Of a stretch of 64,000 nucleotides of DNA, positions 1-10,633 are shown piece by piece; positions within the stretch are counted from its first letter, which is position 1, and each line of letters begins with the position of its first letter. The notes under the pieces are model-generated. The model was not told the origin of the DNA, searched no databases, and worked only from the letters and a program-made list of their open reading frames with translations. The position numbers and the translations under genes are program-made. The stretch covers positions 52,449,268-52,513,267 of the forward strand of contig CM043944.1 of NCBI GenBank assembly GCA_014529385.2, given 5' to 3'. Source of the DNA: Adiantum capillus-veneris. Its lineage: Eukaryota > Streptophyta > Polypodiopsida > Polypodiales > Pteridaceae.

Positions 1-1235
1 TAGGGCCAATTTTGACGCTTGTTGACGGTCCACTAGCTTTGACGGTACATTTTTTCTCCACTCTTGACCTTCCTTGAGAGACAAGGTAATTGAAGCTAAG
101 TAATCAACCACCATGATGCTGTCTTTTAAGAGAAGAGGCTGAATTTTGTGGTTTTTTTGATAGATATGGGTAATTTGGAGGAGGAAAAATGAGACTAGGT
201 GGTCAATTTTGGGATGGAATTGTGTATGGGAGGTATGAGTTCACCATGGTTTCTCTTATTCTTCAAGGTTGAGGAGAAGGTGAGTAGGGTGCAGAGAGGA
301 GTGGTGAGAGAGGTGGGGATGATGAGTGGAGAAGTGTGTGTGAAAGAGGAAAATGATAAAGTGGAAGAGAGAGTGTGGCTGCATAGCATGGGAAAACTGG
401 GGTCCACTAATAAAATCATAGCTCACAGCTCGTAGCTCAAAAAAATATGAAAAAATTTGAGGCAAAAGTTCAGCCCACAAGCTACAACTTTTGTTTGTAT
501 CACCTTTTCAAATTCGGAGAGCAAGTGAACTTTAAAAATTCAGCAAAACCGACCGTTTTTTTCCACTGCACAAGGTCCTTGTGGGGTCCTTCTTTGGATG
601 ATTCTTTTGAATACCTCCAAGAGTGAGCCCTCCATAGTGCATGTATGCATCACCTACCCTTGACCTTATTTGGTAGGTCTATAATTGAAGATATTGTTGA
701 GATTGTGATATAAGTGAATAGTACAACTAAGAAAATCAAATATTGAGGGGTCTAAGAAATATGTACATGTCAAATATAAATAATATAAGTGGAAAAAATA
801 TAAAGGGGTCAAAAGAAATCTCTCTCATTATGAGGCTACCATAAAAAGATAAATATTTTTGGTGTTCTAATTTTTTAGAAAAAAAACAAAATAGATGTAG
901 GAAGGGAAAAATCACAATAGTGAAAAAATATACACATAAATAAAACTAGTTTTTTTTGGATTTTTGTTGGGGTGGAGTTACACCAAATATAAGAGAAGCT
1001 TACATGAAAATATTTCTATATGGAATAAAGAGTATGAAAAATGGTAAGAAAAATTGTGGTAATGGTGAGGCAATGTACAGAGCATAAATAACACACACCT
1101 AGGTAGAAATATTTAAATAAATACCAAAATAATTATGAAAAAATCTTTTATTTAGGCCCTACATACAAAGAAATATTTACATATGCATGGGCCATAATAT
1201 ACTTATATTTTTTATACTTTTTATTTTTTTTGGCT
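1..1235. other. non-coding, no recognisable feature
   Basis: AT-rich stretch. The small ORFs near 195-480 overlap in several frames and look like chance. I see no repeat or family here. Confidence 0.5.
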
Positions 1236-1387
1236 CAACTAGCCCAGTGACTAGCTAGCTGAGGGTTTTTAAGAAGATACGGGAAAAGCCCCGTGACTCA
1301 CGCACGCCTATGTACAGTGAAATGGTAGGGATAGCCACAGTGTTTGGGTGATTTTGGTAGGGTGAGGTAACTCACTGTGGCAATTAC

Positions 1388-1532
1388 AAAGAGCCGAAAA
1401 AACGGCTATCACTAGTTTAGCATAATATTTTTGATGACCCGTTGGGCATTCTTGTTTCCCATTACGTGTTGTATGGTTTAGGCGTGCTTTGGGAAATTTA
1501 AAGAACACCCTAACATTCTCTTTGAAGATCAA
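1388..1532 (-). pseudogene. chromovirus integrase C-terminal relic
   Basis: Read on the minus strand this gives a short peptide with the segments FKFPKARLNHTT and PTGHQKYYAKL. It matches the integrase C-terminal region of the minus-strand chromovirus at 59.35-59.5 kb (LKFPKARLRHTT and PTGHQKYYAKLAKRYYGPF). That region follows the catalytic core and precedes the chromodomain. Only about 48 codons remain and no other part of the element is recognisable next to it. It ends a few bases before an LTR-like repeat that starts near 1536. It is a fragment of a mobile element, not a host gene. Confidence 0.7.
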
Positions 1533-1535
1533 GTG

Positions 1536-1810
1536 TCATGAATCTAATATCTAATCAACCCAAATGATTTTCTCATATTAAACTGATCACATGTAATGTG
1601 GGAAAATAAACGGGAACAAGGGTTAGAATATAGACATGTGCTTATGGATCTGTCTCAATTAAAGTGTTTATAGACTTAATTCAATCAAAGGCTTGGGACC
1701 AAAGGAAAGAACTCTATAAAAGAGAAGAGTTGCTATTTAATTATCTTGATCAAAGGTACAAATTGAGAAAGGATGAATCTATCACAAGCAACCTTGATCA
1801 AAGGTACAAG
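1536..1810 (+). repeat. LTR-like repeat family X, copy 1
   Basis: Starts TGTCATGAATCTAATATC. About 115 bp (to near 1650) is the reverse complement, with few changes, of 4020-4141. A weaker copy lies at 34,675-34,790. A TATA-like CTATAAAAG lies near 1714, as expected of an LTR promoter. The downstream limit is uncertain. Confidence 0.55.
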
Positions 1811-2434
1811 ACAAAGGGGGCTAATTAGAGCAATTATAGGAGTTTAAAAATAAAATTTAAATTGTAAATTTTAAGTAATCAAATTTAATAATTAGACTTT
1901 GAGTATGAAGTATGGGAAGCCTTATGATAAAATTAAAACTTATCAAATTTAGTTTAAATTTAAAAGGTCCAAATCTAGCAGGTTTTGAGAGCAGCTTCAT
2001 AGTACCTCCCCTCTTGCTAAGGGACGACGACGAAGTGAAACTCCGTGTGCAGCCGGGCTTGGCAAGGGGAGCCGCCCGGTGAAGCATCACAAAAACGACC
2101 ATGCGCAAGCTCAACAGGAGCGCGTCGGGCTGCTGGTCATCTTTCGACACAGGGTCGAAGCCTGCCTCGCATCACACCTATCCCCTCATCTTTTCCATGC
2201 TCTCGCATGCTGCCTGCTCACGGCTATGGCGATTTGAGGTTATGTGTTCGCATATAAACGCCTAAGGACAAGGGCCTTAGGACTTAAAATTGGTATTAAA
2301 GGTGATACACACCACGCAACAAGCTCCGACCCCCGGATTTCGTGAGCACATATTCGAGTTGGATCGAAGACGGTGCCGGCAAGTACATGGCACGTACACA
2401 AATTCCCTACGTGCTGGTGGCTGCAAAAAATTAG
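1811..2434. other. non-coding; GC-rich patch with short hairpin
   Basis: AT-rich to about 1980, then GC-rich to about 2400. A short inverted repeat (CCTAAGG / CCTTAGG) lies at 2261-2281. I recognise no gene or repeat family. Confidence 0.4.
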
Positions 2435-2693
2435 CAATTCCGTAAAGCTTCTGTAATGGATATGGCCTATGAACTTTGAGAGTAGCAGAATTAGGAAATT
2501 AGGTGAAGCACTTTTGAGAGATTACTTTGTGAGCATAGCAGGTGAACTTAATTGATGGTAGTAACAATTCCGTAAAGCTTCTGTAATGGATATGGCCTAT
2601 GAACTTTGAGAGTAGCGGAATTAGGAAATTAGGTGAAGCACTTTTGAGAGATTACTTTGTGAGTAGCGGGTGAACTTAATTGTTGGTAGCAAC
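2435..2693. repeat. tandem duplication, period 130 bp
   Basis: Two almost identical units, starting at 2435 and 2565, each beginning CAATTCCGTAAAGCTTCTG. They differ by a few substitutions and a small indel near the end of the unit. No coding potential. Confidence 0.9.
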
Positions 2694-2699
2694 ACAAAC

Positions 2700-3180
2700 A
2701 TGGTACTTAGTTAACTTGGCATGAACAATACTTTTGCAAGAGAGAGTTTAGCGAATATGACAATAGTTGAGGACCGGATTCATATGGAGCCGGTCCCCTT
2801 TCCAATAGGCATTTGTATTATAGTTTCTCCCATCAAGAGAGACTTGGTACAATACAATCTTTGTGTTCCTTGTGACCTACATGATGCAATGAAGCTGGAA
2901 AGCTTCATGCATCACAAATATAAAATAAACTTGTAGGCATTTGTATTATAGTTTCTCCCATCAAGAGAGACTTGGTACAATACAATCTTTGTGTTTCTTG
3001 TGACCTACGTGATGCAATGAAGATGGAAAGCTTCATGCATCACAAACAAAACATAAACTTGTAGAAAGCATTAACTATCCCAAGCCTCAGTCCCAAGGCC
3101 TCAAACACCTTCGAAGGTGGAGAGAGCTAGCAGGGAATGAGAATAGGGAAGAGGAAGAAGAAACATTCCATAGGAGAAAG
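2700..3180 (+). repeat. interspersed repeat family Y with 128-bp internal duplication
   Basis: Units 2808-2935 and 2936-3063 are near-identical direct repeats, each beginning GGCATTTGTATTATAG and containing a GGAAAGCTTC core flanked by ATGATGCA/TGCATCA inverted arms. The stretch from about 2745 to 3180 matches 58,400-58,700 in the same orientation (GAGGACCGGATT, then GGAGCCGGTCCCC, then CACCTTCGAAG, then GAGCTAGCAGGG). Only one unit is present there, so the duplication is specific to this copy. Probably LTR-derived. Confidence 0.75.
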
Positions 3181-4141
3181 AAATAGTTCCTCACTTATCA
3201 TTACTCTTCTTGCTAGCATACATAATAGCATAGTAATGGAGATGGAGAAGATGGCAAGCTTAAGCATGGAAGCATGGATCTTGGTTGGATTTGCATTCCA
3301 TAGCCAAGAGTGTTGACGTAGGCTTTCACTCTCACAAGCTGGGAGAAGGAGGTGATGTTCCTCAACTTTCACCAAGTGAGAATCTCCTTGCAAATGAGTG
3401 TGTGTGTGGACTATATCCCCCTAGCACCCCCCTTCCTTGATTTGGGCAAAATTTCTCCATGCTACAAGCTCATTGGACCCCTCTTTAGCCCAACCAATAG
3501 CATTCAAGCACACCATGTGCTTAAGCTTAGTGAGAGTCTGACATGTGTCCCATGTGCTCTTTTAGAATTCCCCTAAGTTTGAGATTTTTATGCTAGGAAG
3601 TTTCTCGAGCAACTTCCTCATTAAATGTGTAGATTCTCTTTTTGACTCAAGCATCTTACCCCCCATGCATAGGAAGCTTCTCAAGCAACTTCCTCATTAA
3701 ATGTGACAAGTACCTTGTACCTTAGTCATCAAGCATGACAAGCACCTTAGGTGGAGTTCCCACCTCAAGCACAGCCCTAGCTTGCCTAAGTTTAGGTCGG
3801 GTTCCCACCTCAAGCACATCCCTAGCTTGCCTAAGTTTAGGTCAAGTTCCCACCTCAAGCACAACCCTAGCTTGCTTATGGTTAAAAGGACTTTTAATAC
3901 TAACCATTGGAGGTCTTTAATGAAGCTAACCCTAAGGTCTTTTAAGATTCATTAGTTAAGCTTGCTCTTTGACAGACCATCTCTCATTTGGGGCCCTTTA
4001 CCATTGGCCCCGTGTTGAGATAGATCCGTAAGCACATGTCTATATTTTAACCCTTATTCTCGTTTATTATCCCATATTAAATAATCAATTTAATATGAGA
4101 AAATCATTTGGGTTGGTTAGATATTAGATATTTGATGACAG
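3181..4141 (-). repeat. LTR-like repeat family X, copy 2 (reverse orientation)
   Basis: On the minus strand it starts TGTCATCAAATATC at 4141 and matches copy 1 at 1536 for about 115 bp. Further in, the segment around 3240-3340 matches 55,560-55,700 read on the plus strand (shared GCAAATCCAACCAAG). Its length and the TG start suggest an LTR or solo LTR. No paired LTR or primer site is recognisable beside it. Confidence 0.55.
3756..3890 (+). repeat. 45-bp minisatellite, three units
   Basis: Units start at 3756, 3801 and 3846, each beginning GTTCCCACCTCAAGCAC. The period is a multiple of three, so an open frame appears with a 15-residue repeat (VPTSST...ACLSLG). I see no other sign of a gene. 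Just upstream, AACTTCCTCATTAAATGTG is directly repeated, ending near 3630 and near 3706. Confidence 0.85.
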
Positions 4142-4395
4142 CTTCGCAAGGGGATTCATTGGCGAGGATATTTCTCAAATTAATTGTGGTCGAAAGCAAT
4201 ACCACTCACACTCGATTCGGCTACAACGTGTTCAAATTGTGTACCTGCATGGCTAAAATTTTGGATCAATTTTGACTTGGACAATCGACGTAATTAGCAA
4301 GGCTAATTAACCTTTGCGGTGCATCCTACATCTACGAGACATCTTCTCGACATCAGGTATTTTTCTTGCTATTCCTTCCACTGCACTGTGTCGCC

Positions 4396-5566
4396 ATGGA
4401 TTCCAAGATCAATATGACTTTTGATTTCGAGCATAATACACCTGATCTTGCCCATGATGGCTCGTGGCCGGATGCTCTCACAGAGAGTGCCCGCGATGCT
4501 ATGGCGGGTGACGACGAACTGCTTGATATTCAAGAATTTCGTGCACTTCAGACACGCATATCAGTCATGGAAGGAAATTTTTCATTTTTAAATGAAAACG
4601 TCACTAAATTATCCATGTTGGTGATATAATTATTGCAACGGCATTCCAAGGGTCCTGCTGACACGCACATGCATGAGCACGTTGCTACACAGGGGGAACG
4701 TTGCTACACAGGGGCAAGGCCCTTCTTATCATGGACAAGGTCCATCTGCTGATGCTTTGCACACTCTTACTGCAAAAGAGGTGGATGAGTTGTTGAAAAA
4801 CACCAAACCACCAACTTTTAAGGGAGAAGATCGAGATCGCAACAATAAGGATGCATTGAATAAGTGGGATGGAATTCACGCCTTACGATGTACTCCGGAC
4901 GCAGTCAAAGCACTGCAAACAAGTTTAACTCTGGAAGGCAAGGCCTACAGATGGTGGATGTCTCTCAAGGAGAAGAATTTCATACCATAAAGTTGGGAAA
5001 CTTTTGAAACTATGTTTCACAAAGAATTCTTGCCTACAAATGAGGCATATCGAAATTGGACGGCTTGGGACCCGTGTTCCATGCACCAATACCCATCATT
5101 ACTTGAATATATATCTCAGTATCGGGATGTTATCCTCAAGTTGGAAGGCCTAGACACCTTTCAACAAGTACATGGGTTTATCCGTGGTGTGATGCCAGAG
5201 CTTAAGAAGCACGTCAAGACTCAAGACCCTGAAACACTTGAGGACATAGTGAAAGCACATATTCACGATGATCTAGATGAAAAGAAATCACATCATAATC
5301 ACATGCCTGCTAAGACACATGGTAATACACACACACAATACGGGCACAATAAAAGGAATTTTATAGTAGCCAATTCAGAAGCACCTAAAAAACCCAAGGG
5401 GTCCAGAGGTCCTCTCTCTCCTGAGGGCTTTGATAAAGCTAAGAAAGAGAAATTATGTTTCCAATGCTTGGGAAGCGTGCATGGCAAAAAGGATTGTCCC
5501 AAGGGGAAATCTGCTGCTCATGGCAAAGGAGAAAGCAGTGCACATGGTGCAACTGCTGCCTCTTGA
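4396..5566 (+). pseudogene. gag: chromovirus 1 gag
   Basis: Encodes the capsid/nucleocapsid precursor that would package element RNA. The ATG at 4396 (MDSKINMTFDF) opens the frame. It shifts near 4680, where a 19-bp tandem duplication (units at 4679 and 4698, GTTGCTACACAGGGG) moves the frame by one base. It then runs to 5566 with one stop at 4988-4990. The capsid region carries the typical Trp-rich segment (AYRWWMSL) at about 4945-4970. A CCHC zinc knuckle, C-X2-C-X4-H-X4-C (CFQCLGSVHGKKDC), lies at about 5457-5500. A Gly/His/Ser tail follows. The protease lies in another frame downstream. Confidence 0.8.
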
Positions 5567-5616
5567 GTCTTCCTCACAATTCTCTACAATGGAAGTAACA
5601 CACATCGAGGTGGTGC

Positions 5617-6252
5617 ATGAATGCTGTCTCACAGCTTCCTTGTGGCAACAAACCTTCGGACCACAAGTTAGTATGTATGCATGGATCTCTGCAAGGACAC
5701 AAGGTGTGCATCTTGGTAGATGACGGTGCTACTCACAATTTTATCAATTATGGATTGGTGAAAAAACTCAAATTGCCTCAAACTCCGAGTACCCACCACT
5801 ACAAGGTAGCAATGATGAATGGACATGATGCCGAAATCTGGGATACTCAAGTTCGAGCTGTTCCATTGGAAGTACAAGGCTACTCCACATCCTTGGATTT
5901 TCAGGTTATAAACATGGTGACGGCATACATGGTCCTTGGTAGGGAATGGTTGCATAGCCTAGGACCATCACTGAAGCATAGGTATGAGCACAACAACTTG
6001 ATGTTCGAATCCCATGGTGCACATGTGTTGTTGTTAGGAGAGAAGGATGTACCTTCTTCACCATTGATATGTACAGTTGAGCTTATGCAGCTCATTTCTG
6101 ATAATGAAATAGATCAAGTTTTATTGTGTTACTCATTGTCTCATTTCTCTCTAACATTGAATCTGTTGAACATTCCTCAACGCCGCATGCTTCTCTCTCA
6201 TCTCTTCCACCAATGGCTACTTCCCAACAAGCCAAAGTTGCTAGTGAGTTAA
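5617..6252 (+). pseudogene. chromovirus 1 retropepsin
   Basis: Aspartic protease that would cleave Gag-Pol. The active-site strand reads VCILVDDGATHNFI near residues 31-44, where most relatives have D-S/T-G; here the middle residue is Asp. The second conserved strand, MVLGREWL, lies about 80 residues later, at normal spacing for a plant gypsy protease. The frame differs by one base from gag. It ends in a stop before RT, and an alternative frame (6126-6320) carries the PR-RT linker (LKEFHDVFPNDSPPG). Confidence 0.8.
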
Positions 6253-6254
6253 AA

Positions 6255-7240
6255 AATTTATTAAAGGAATTTCACGATGTTTTTCCTAATGATTCACCAC
6301 CAGGATTATCGTCGACATGATAGGTGCAACATAGCATCGATGTGGTTGCAGGCAGTAAACCTGTCAGTAAACCGCCCTACCGCATTAGTTAGTCTGAAGC
6401 TGCTGAGGTGGAACGTCAGTTTGCTGACTACCTTAGCAAAGGGTTCATACAACCCAGTTCTCCACCATGGGCTTCTCCTATCCTATTAGTGAGAAAAAAA
6501 GACGGCAGTATGCGCATGTGCATAGACTACCGTGGCTTAAATACGGTTATTGTTAAGAACAAGTACCCATTGCCACACGTGGATGAGTTGTTCGACAAAC
6601 TCACTCATGCTCGTATATTTACGAAAATAGACTTGCGGTCAGGTTATCACCATGTCCGTATTCGACTTGCTGATATACCTAAAAATGCATTACAAACAAG
6701 GTTTGGACACTATGAGTTTTTGGTTATGCCCTTTGGGTTAACCAATGCACCCACAACATTCATGACACTTATGGATAGTGTCTTGAAGCTGTACTTGGGC
6801 AAATTTGTCATCGTTTTTCTCGATGACATTCTAGTCTACAGTGCTTCTGAAGAAGAACATTTCCAACATCTGAGGCAAGTGTTCGAATTGTTACGAACAA
6901 ATAAATTATATGCGACAGAATCTAAGTGTGATTTTTTGAAAGAAGAAATTCACTATCTTGGGCAGGTTATTTATGCTAATGGGCTACATATGGATCAATC
7001 CAAGTGGATACAATCCGGAAATGGCCTTCTCCTAAAAATTTGGAAGAGTTACATATTTTTTTAGGATTTCTAGGTTTTTATATAAGGTTCGTTAAAAACT
7101 ATGCTAATATTGATGCTCCCATGATGGACCAACTGAAAGGCAAAGGCAAAGCTTTTCAGTGGTGGGGACGCGCTCAATAGCATAGTTTTGATACGCTCAA
7201 GGATGCATTAGCTACAGCTGCAATACTAGCTATTGTAGAT
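6255..7240 (+). pseudogene. chromovirus 1 reverse transcriptase
   Basis: RNA-dependent DNA polymerase domain. Visible motifs in order: [41 protein letters not shown] (first catalytic Asp), [12 protein letters not shown], and FLDDILVYS (catalytic Asp pair). An uninterrupted stretch runs from 6408 to 7064. The frame then shifts near 7010-7020, and the RT-RH connection ([16 protein letters not shown]) continues in another frame with a TAG near 7178. Confidence 0.85.
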
Positions 7241-7620
7241 CCTTTGAAACCACTTGTTTTGGAAATGGATGCCAGTGACCGTGCTATTGGAGCAGTCTTG
7301 TTACAAGACGGACAGCCAATTGCATTTGAAAGCAAGAAGCTTGATGCAACACAACATAACTACTCTACTTACGAACACAAACTCTATGCAATAGTGTCTG
7401 CCTTAAAACATGGCGACATTATTTGTATGGTGCTCAATTTGAGATTGTGTTTGACCATGAAAGCATCAAATGTTTTACACAACAAACTGATTTGGAGGGT
7501 CGGAAAGCAAGGTGGGCTGAGATTCTTTAGGAATGTGACGCCAAGCTACGGTATCATAAAGGAAAATACAATGTGGTGGCTCACGCTCTAAGTCGTATGT
7601 CAAAGATCAATCTCTCTTGT
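7241..7620 (+). pseudogene. chromovirus 1 RNase H
   Basis: Ty3-type RNase H that would remove RNA from the RNA:DNA hybrid. It opens PLVLEMDASDRAIGAVLLQ with the first acidic residue, then GQPIAFESKKL and YEHKLYAIVSALKH. The C-terminal half is disturbed: after about residue 57 the frame drifts, and the TDHxSL motif survives only as a degraded DHESIK in another frame. It precedes the integrase. Confidence 0.75.
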
Positions 7621-7642
7621 TCACGGAACTTCGTAGTGAATT

Positions 7643-8990
7643 TTGGATTCTCTAAAGGAAAAATATGAGCATGATGATGCATATTCCAAAGTGTGGAGCC
7701 ATGCACAAATGAGGGATCCTTCTCACTCCAATGATGGTAGTGTAGCGTTAACCTCCACAAATAGTTCTCCTCTATCGAGTGATGAACTACAGCGATGGAA
7801 GCATTTCACCATCGACAATGGGTACCTACTCCACAAGGAGAGAGTTTGTGTACCGACGGACACAGACATTTGGCACTAAATTCTTTATGAATGTCCTGAT
7901 AGTCCAAGTGCAGGGCACTCGGGTATTAGAAAGACTTATGCTCTTGTATGATGATAGTTTTACTGGCCAGGTTTACATGGATTTGTTCAAGGTTATGTCT
8001 TGCATTGCCAAAAATGTCAAGTTAACAAAGCAGAGTGCCTGAAAGCAGGAGGACTCTTACATCCTTTGGAGATTCCCAATGGTAAATGGGAAAGTATCTC
8101 TATGGCTTTTATTGTGGGTTTACCAACCACTGTACGAGGTCATGACTCGGTATGGGTGGTCGTAGACCGGTTGACTAAACTATGTAAGTTTATTCCAACT
8201 AAAGCAACGATTAAGACTCCAGAACTAGCCAAGTTATTTGTGGACAACCTATACAAGCTGTATGGTTTGCTAAGTAACATTGTCGGTGATCATGATCCCA
8301 AGTTTAACAGTTATTTTTGGAGGGCTGTGTTCAAACGATTGGGTACACAACTAAACCTCAGTACAGCCAATCATCCAAAAACCGATGGCCGGACTGAACG
8401 AGTTAACCAAGTGCTAGAGGATATGCTAAGAGCATACGTTAGCAAGAAACAGTCAGACTGGGAAGAATATTTACCTATTCTTGAGTTTGCCTACACTAGT
8501 GCTAAGCATGTCACAACTGGATTTAGTCCTTTCATGCTCATGTATGGGTTTCAACCTAGGTCACCGGTTACGTTGGGGTTGGCAACCAAAAAACTCCAAC
8601 AGATTAAGGATTTTCTCCAAGACCACATGGATATGCTGAAACTTGCTCGTCAGAATGTCCGACAAGCGCAGGCTCGATATAAGAAGTACGCTGATGAGAA
8701 ACGTCGGCAAGTTACCTTTGAGGAAGGGGAGGAAGTATTTTTACGTGTGCCAGAACATTCAAAAAGTCTGAAAACTGGGCCAAACACCTAAATTATCTCC
8801 ACAATATTGTGGGCCTTTCAAAATACTCAAGCGAGTAGGTGATTATGCCTACAAATTATTTCTACTTACACGTTCTCGTATTCCTCCGGTGTTTCATGTA
8901 AGACGTTTACGTAAGCGGTTACATTGGGACAACAATGTCATTGACCAACACATTTTGGTTGATTTTGTTGAACCTCCTACCTTACCACAT
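7643..8990 (+). pseudogene. chromovirus 1 integrase
   Basis: DNA integrase. The N-terminal zinc module is spread over two frames (SAGHSGIRKTY, then CQKCQVNKAE near 8003-8035). The core starts ESISMAFIVGLP; relatives have SMDFI, so the first catalytic Asp is Ala here. It continues with VGDHDPKF (second Asp kept) and HPKTDGRTERVNQVLED (the Glu region). The uninterrupted stretch is 8000-8791. The C-terminal domain (YCGPFKILKRVGDYAYKL, then PPVFHVRRLR) follows after a one-base shift near 8790. The Asp loss alone predicts an inactive enzyme. Confidence 0.85.
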
Positions 8991-9160
8991 GAACCTAAAC
9001 GCATTCTCGACTATCATGATTTACGTAGCATCATCATGTACGTCAACAAGCCTTAATCAAGTGGAAAGATCGACCTGAGGAAGGCGCCACTTAGGAAAAC
9101 ATTAGTGTTCTTAAGAAGAAGTTTCCCACTTTTGTTTTCGAGGACGAAAACTCTTCTTTA
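8991..9160 (+). pseudogene. chromovirus 1 chromodomain
   Basis: After the integrase C-terminal domain, PKRILDYHDLR leads into ALIKWKDRPEEGAT, then a TAG in place of the usual Trp, then ENISVLKKKFPTFVFED. This matches the chromodomain pattern (ILD..., L-x-KWK, A-T-W-E) that chromoviruses carry at the integrase C-terminus to bind marked histones. A one-base shift near 9030 also breaks it. The coding end overlaps the PPT, as is common in this group. Confidence 0.7.
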
Positions 9161-9172
9161 AGGAGGGAGTAA
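9160..9172 (+). promoter_or_regulatory. polypurine tract of chromovirus 1
   Basis: AAGGAGGGAGTAA lies immediately before the TGTCAGGACAAGG start of the 3' LTR. The PPT primes plus-strand DNA synthesis. The related element downstream has the same arrangement at 10,621-10,633. Confidence 0.75.
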
Positions 9173-9640
9173 TGTCAGGACAAGGGCAAGGCCGGACTAG
9201 ACAAGGGAAAGGCCGGGCTAGGCAGTGTGGAAAGGGAGTCCAATTAGGGCAAAGGGATAGGAGCCATGCTATATAGTGGGAGGTTGGGAGGTGGACTCCA
9301 AGGCACTAGTTCCCCTAGTCTTACAGGAGTACTGTAAACAACATTAATGGATTGTTGTTTTATCTTTTTAGGTTACAATTTTTCATTACTATTATGCATA
9401 TAACAAGGCTATGTGTTGTTAATGAAAATGTTTCATTATTTGTACCTAGATGTGATTTATGTTTACATTCTATTATGGTTCTTTTTTTTTTTGCAGCGCG
9501 AGTATTTTGTTATTTTGTATGCTATGAGCATAATATCCACCATGAGCATCGGCAAATACAAATCATTAATCATGGAAATGCAAGCTCATATACATTTTTA
9601 CTAAATGCATGCACACTAGGTGTTACAAGCCCTAGTGTTT
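9173..9640 (+). repeat. 3' LTR of chromovirus 1
   Basis: Starts TG right after the PPT. A TATA-like GCTATATAGTGG lies near 9268. The end is set only roughly, at the start of the next integrase relic. No 5' copy is found upstream. Confidence 0.6.
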
Positions 9641-9659
9641 AGCAAAGGCATATATTGCA

Positions 9660-10633
9660 GTGGCATGCACCTTTATGACTTTGATAGCTTATGAAGCTTT
9701 TAATCACCACATGTGCAGTACCTCTATGGGATTTATTGTGGGTCTACCAACCATCATACACAGTCATGGATTGGTATGGGTGCTTAATAGATTACCTAAA
9801 CTTTATAATTTATTCCTATCAAGTCCAATCTTTAACCAAGTTGGTTGCTAACAATTTGTACCCCACAATTTTGTGAGTAATGGTCAACCCATGTTTACCA
9901 GTCATTTTTGGAGGAATGCCACAAACGATTGGGAACACAACTCATAGTATCAGTACTACCGATCATCCAAAGATGGATGGGGAACTTACAAGTGTTAATC
10001 AAGTGCAAGAGGATATGGTAAGAATGTACATTAACAAGAAGCAATCAAATTGGGAAGATTACCTCTCTAGCATGATGCAAAGCATGTTACAACTAAGTTT
10101 AGTCCCTTCATGCTTGTGAACATTTTTCAACCTCTATCACCACTTAGTGTTGGGCTGGCTAATAAATGAGGCATGCTAGCACAAGTCAAGGACTTTGTAC
10201 ATGATCATATGGATATGATGAATGTTTCTCTTTGATAAGATAGATACAAAAACTATGCTAATGAGACATGTCGGCAACTCACTCTCATGGAAAATTAAGA
10301 AGATGTATTCTTACGTGCTCTAGCACCTTCAGAAAGCCTAAAAAATGGTCATTTGTATAGTTACCTCTTAATTGTGGTATTCAATTTTGGATATAAGATG
10401 TTTTCAAAAATGCTTACCAAGGGACAACAATGTGGATGATCAAGATGTTCTTGTTGGCTTCATGAAACCTCCTACTAAACTGTATGAAGCTACACATATT
10501 CTTGACTATCATGGTATCGTTCAAGTGGATAGTTGGACCCAAGAGAGGTGCCACTGTGGAAAAAATTAGTGTCTTCAAGAAAAATTTCCACTTTTGTTTT
10601 TGAGGACAAAAGTTCTTCTCCAAGGGAGAGTAA
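9660..10633 (+). pseudogene. second chromovirus integrase/chromodomain relic
   Basis: A heavily decayed copy related to chromovirus 1. Recognisable pieces are STSMGFIVGLP (first catalytic Asp replaced by Gly), ITDHPKMDGE-like TDHPKMDGELTSVNQVQED, a trace of the C-terminal domain, THILDYHG, and the chromodomain tail STFVFEDKSSSPRE. Stops and frameshifts are dense. It ends in a PPT-like CAAGGGAGAGTAA just before an LTR start at 10,634. The 5' part, everything before the integrase core, is missing. Confidence 0.75.

Larger units (their letters stand above)
4142..9640 (+). mobile_element. Ty3/gypsy chromovirus 1, decayed, no 5' LTR seen
   Basis: Order gag, protease, reverse transcriptase, RNase H, integrase, chromodomain, PPT, 3' LTR, all on the plus strand. 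The 5' side (4142-4395) is a leader with no recognisable LTR; the sequence before it is an unrelated reversed LTR-like repeat. The coding part is split by frameshifts near 4680, 5570, 7010 and 7600 and by several stops. The 3' LTR at 9173 has no matching 5' partner in the window, so the element is truncated or rearranged at its 5' end. Confidence 0.85.

Noticed and set aside
195-480. Three overlapping ORFs of 74-78 codons
   Set aside because: Mutually overlapping on both strands, low-complexity, no domain.
2261-2281. Short hairpin as a transcription terminator
   Set aside because: A 7-bp inverted repeat with no T-run and no gene beside it, in a eukaryotic setting.
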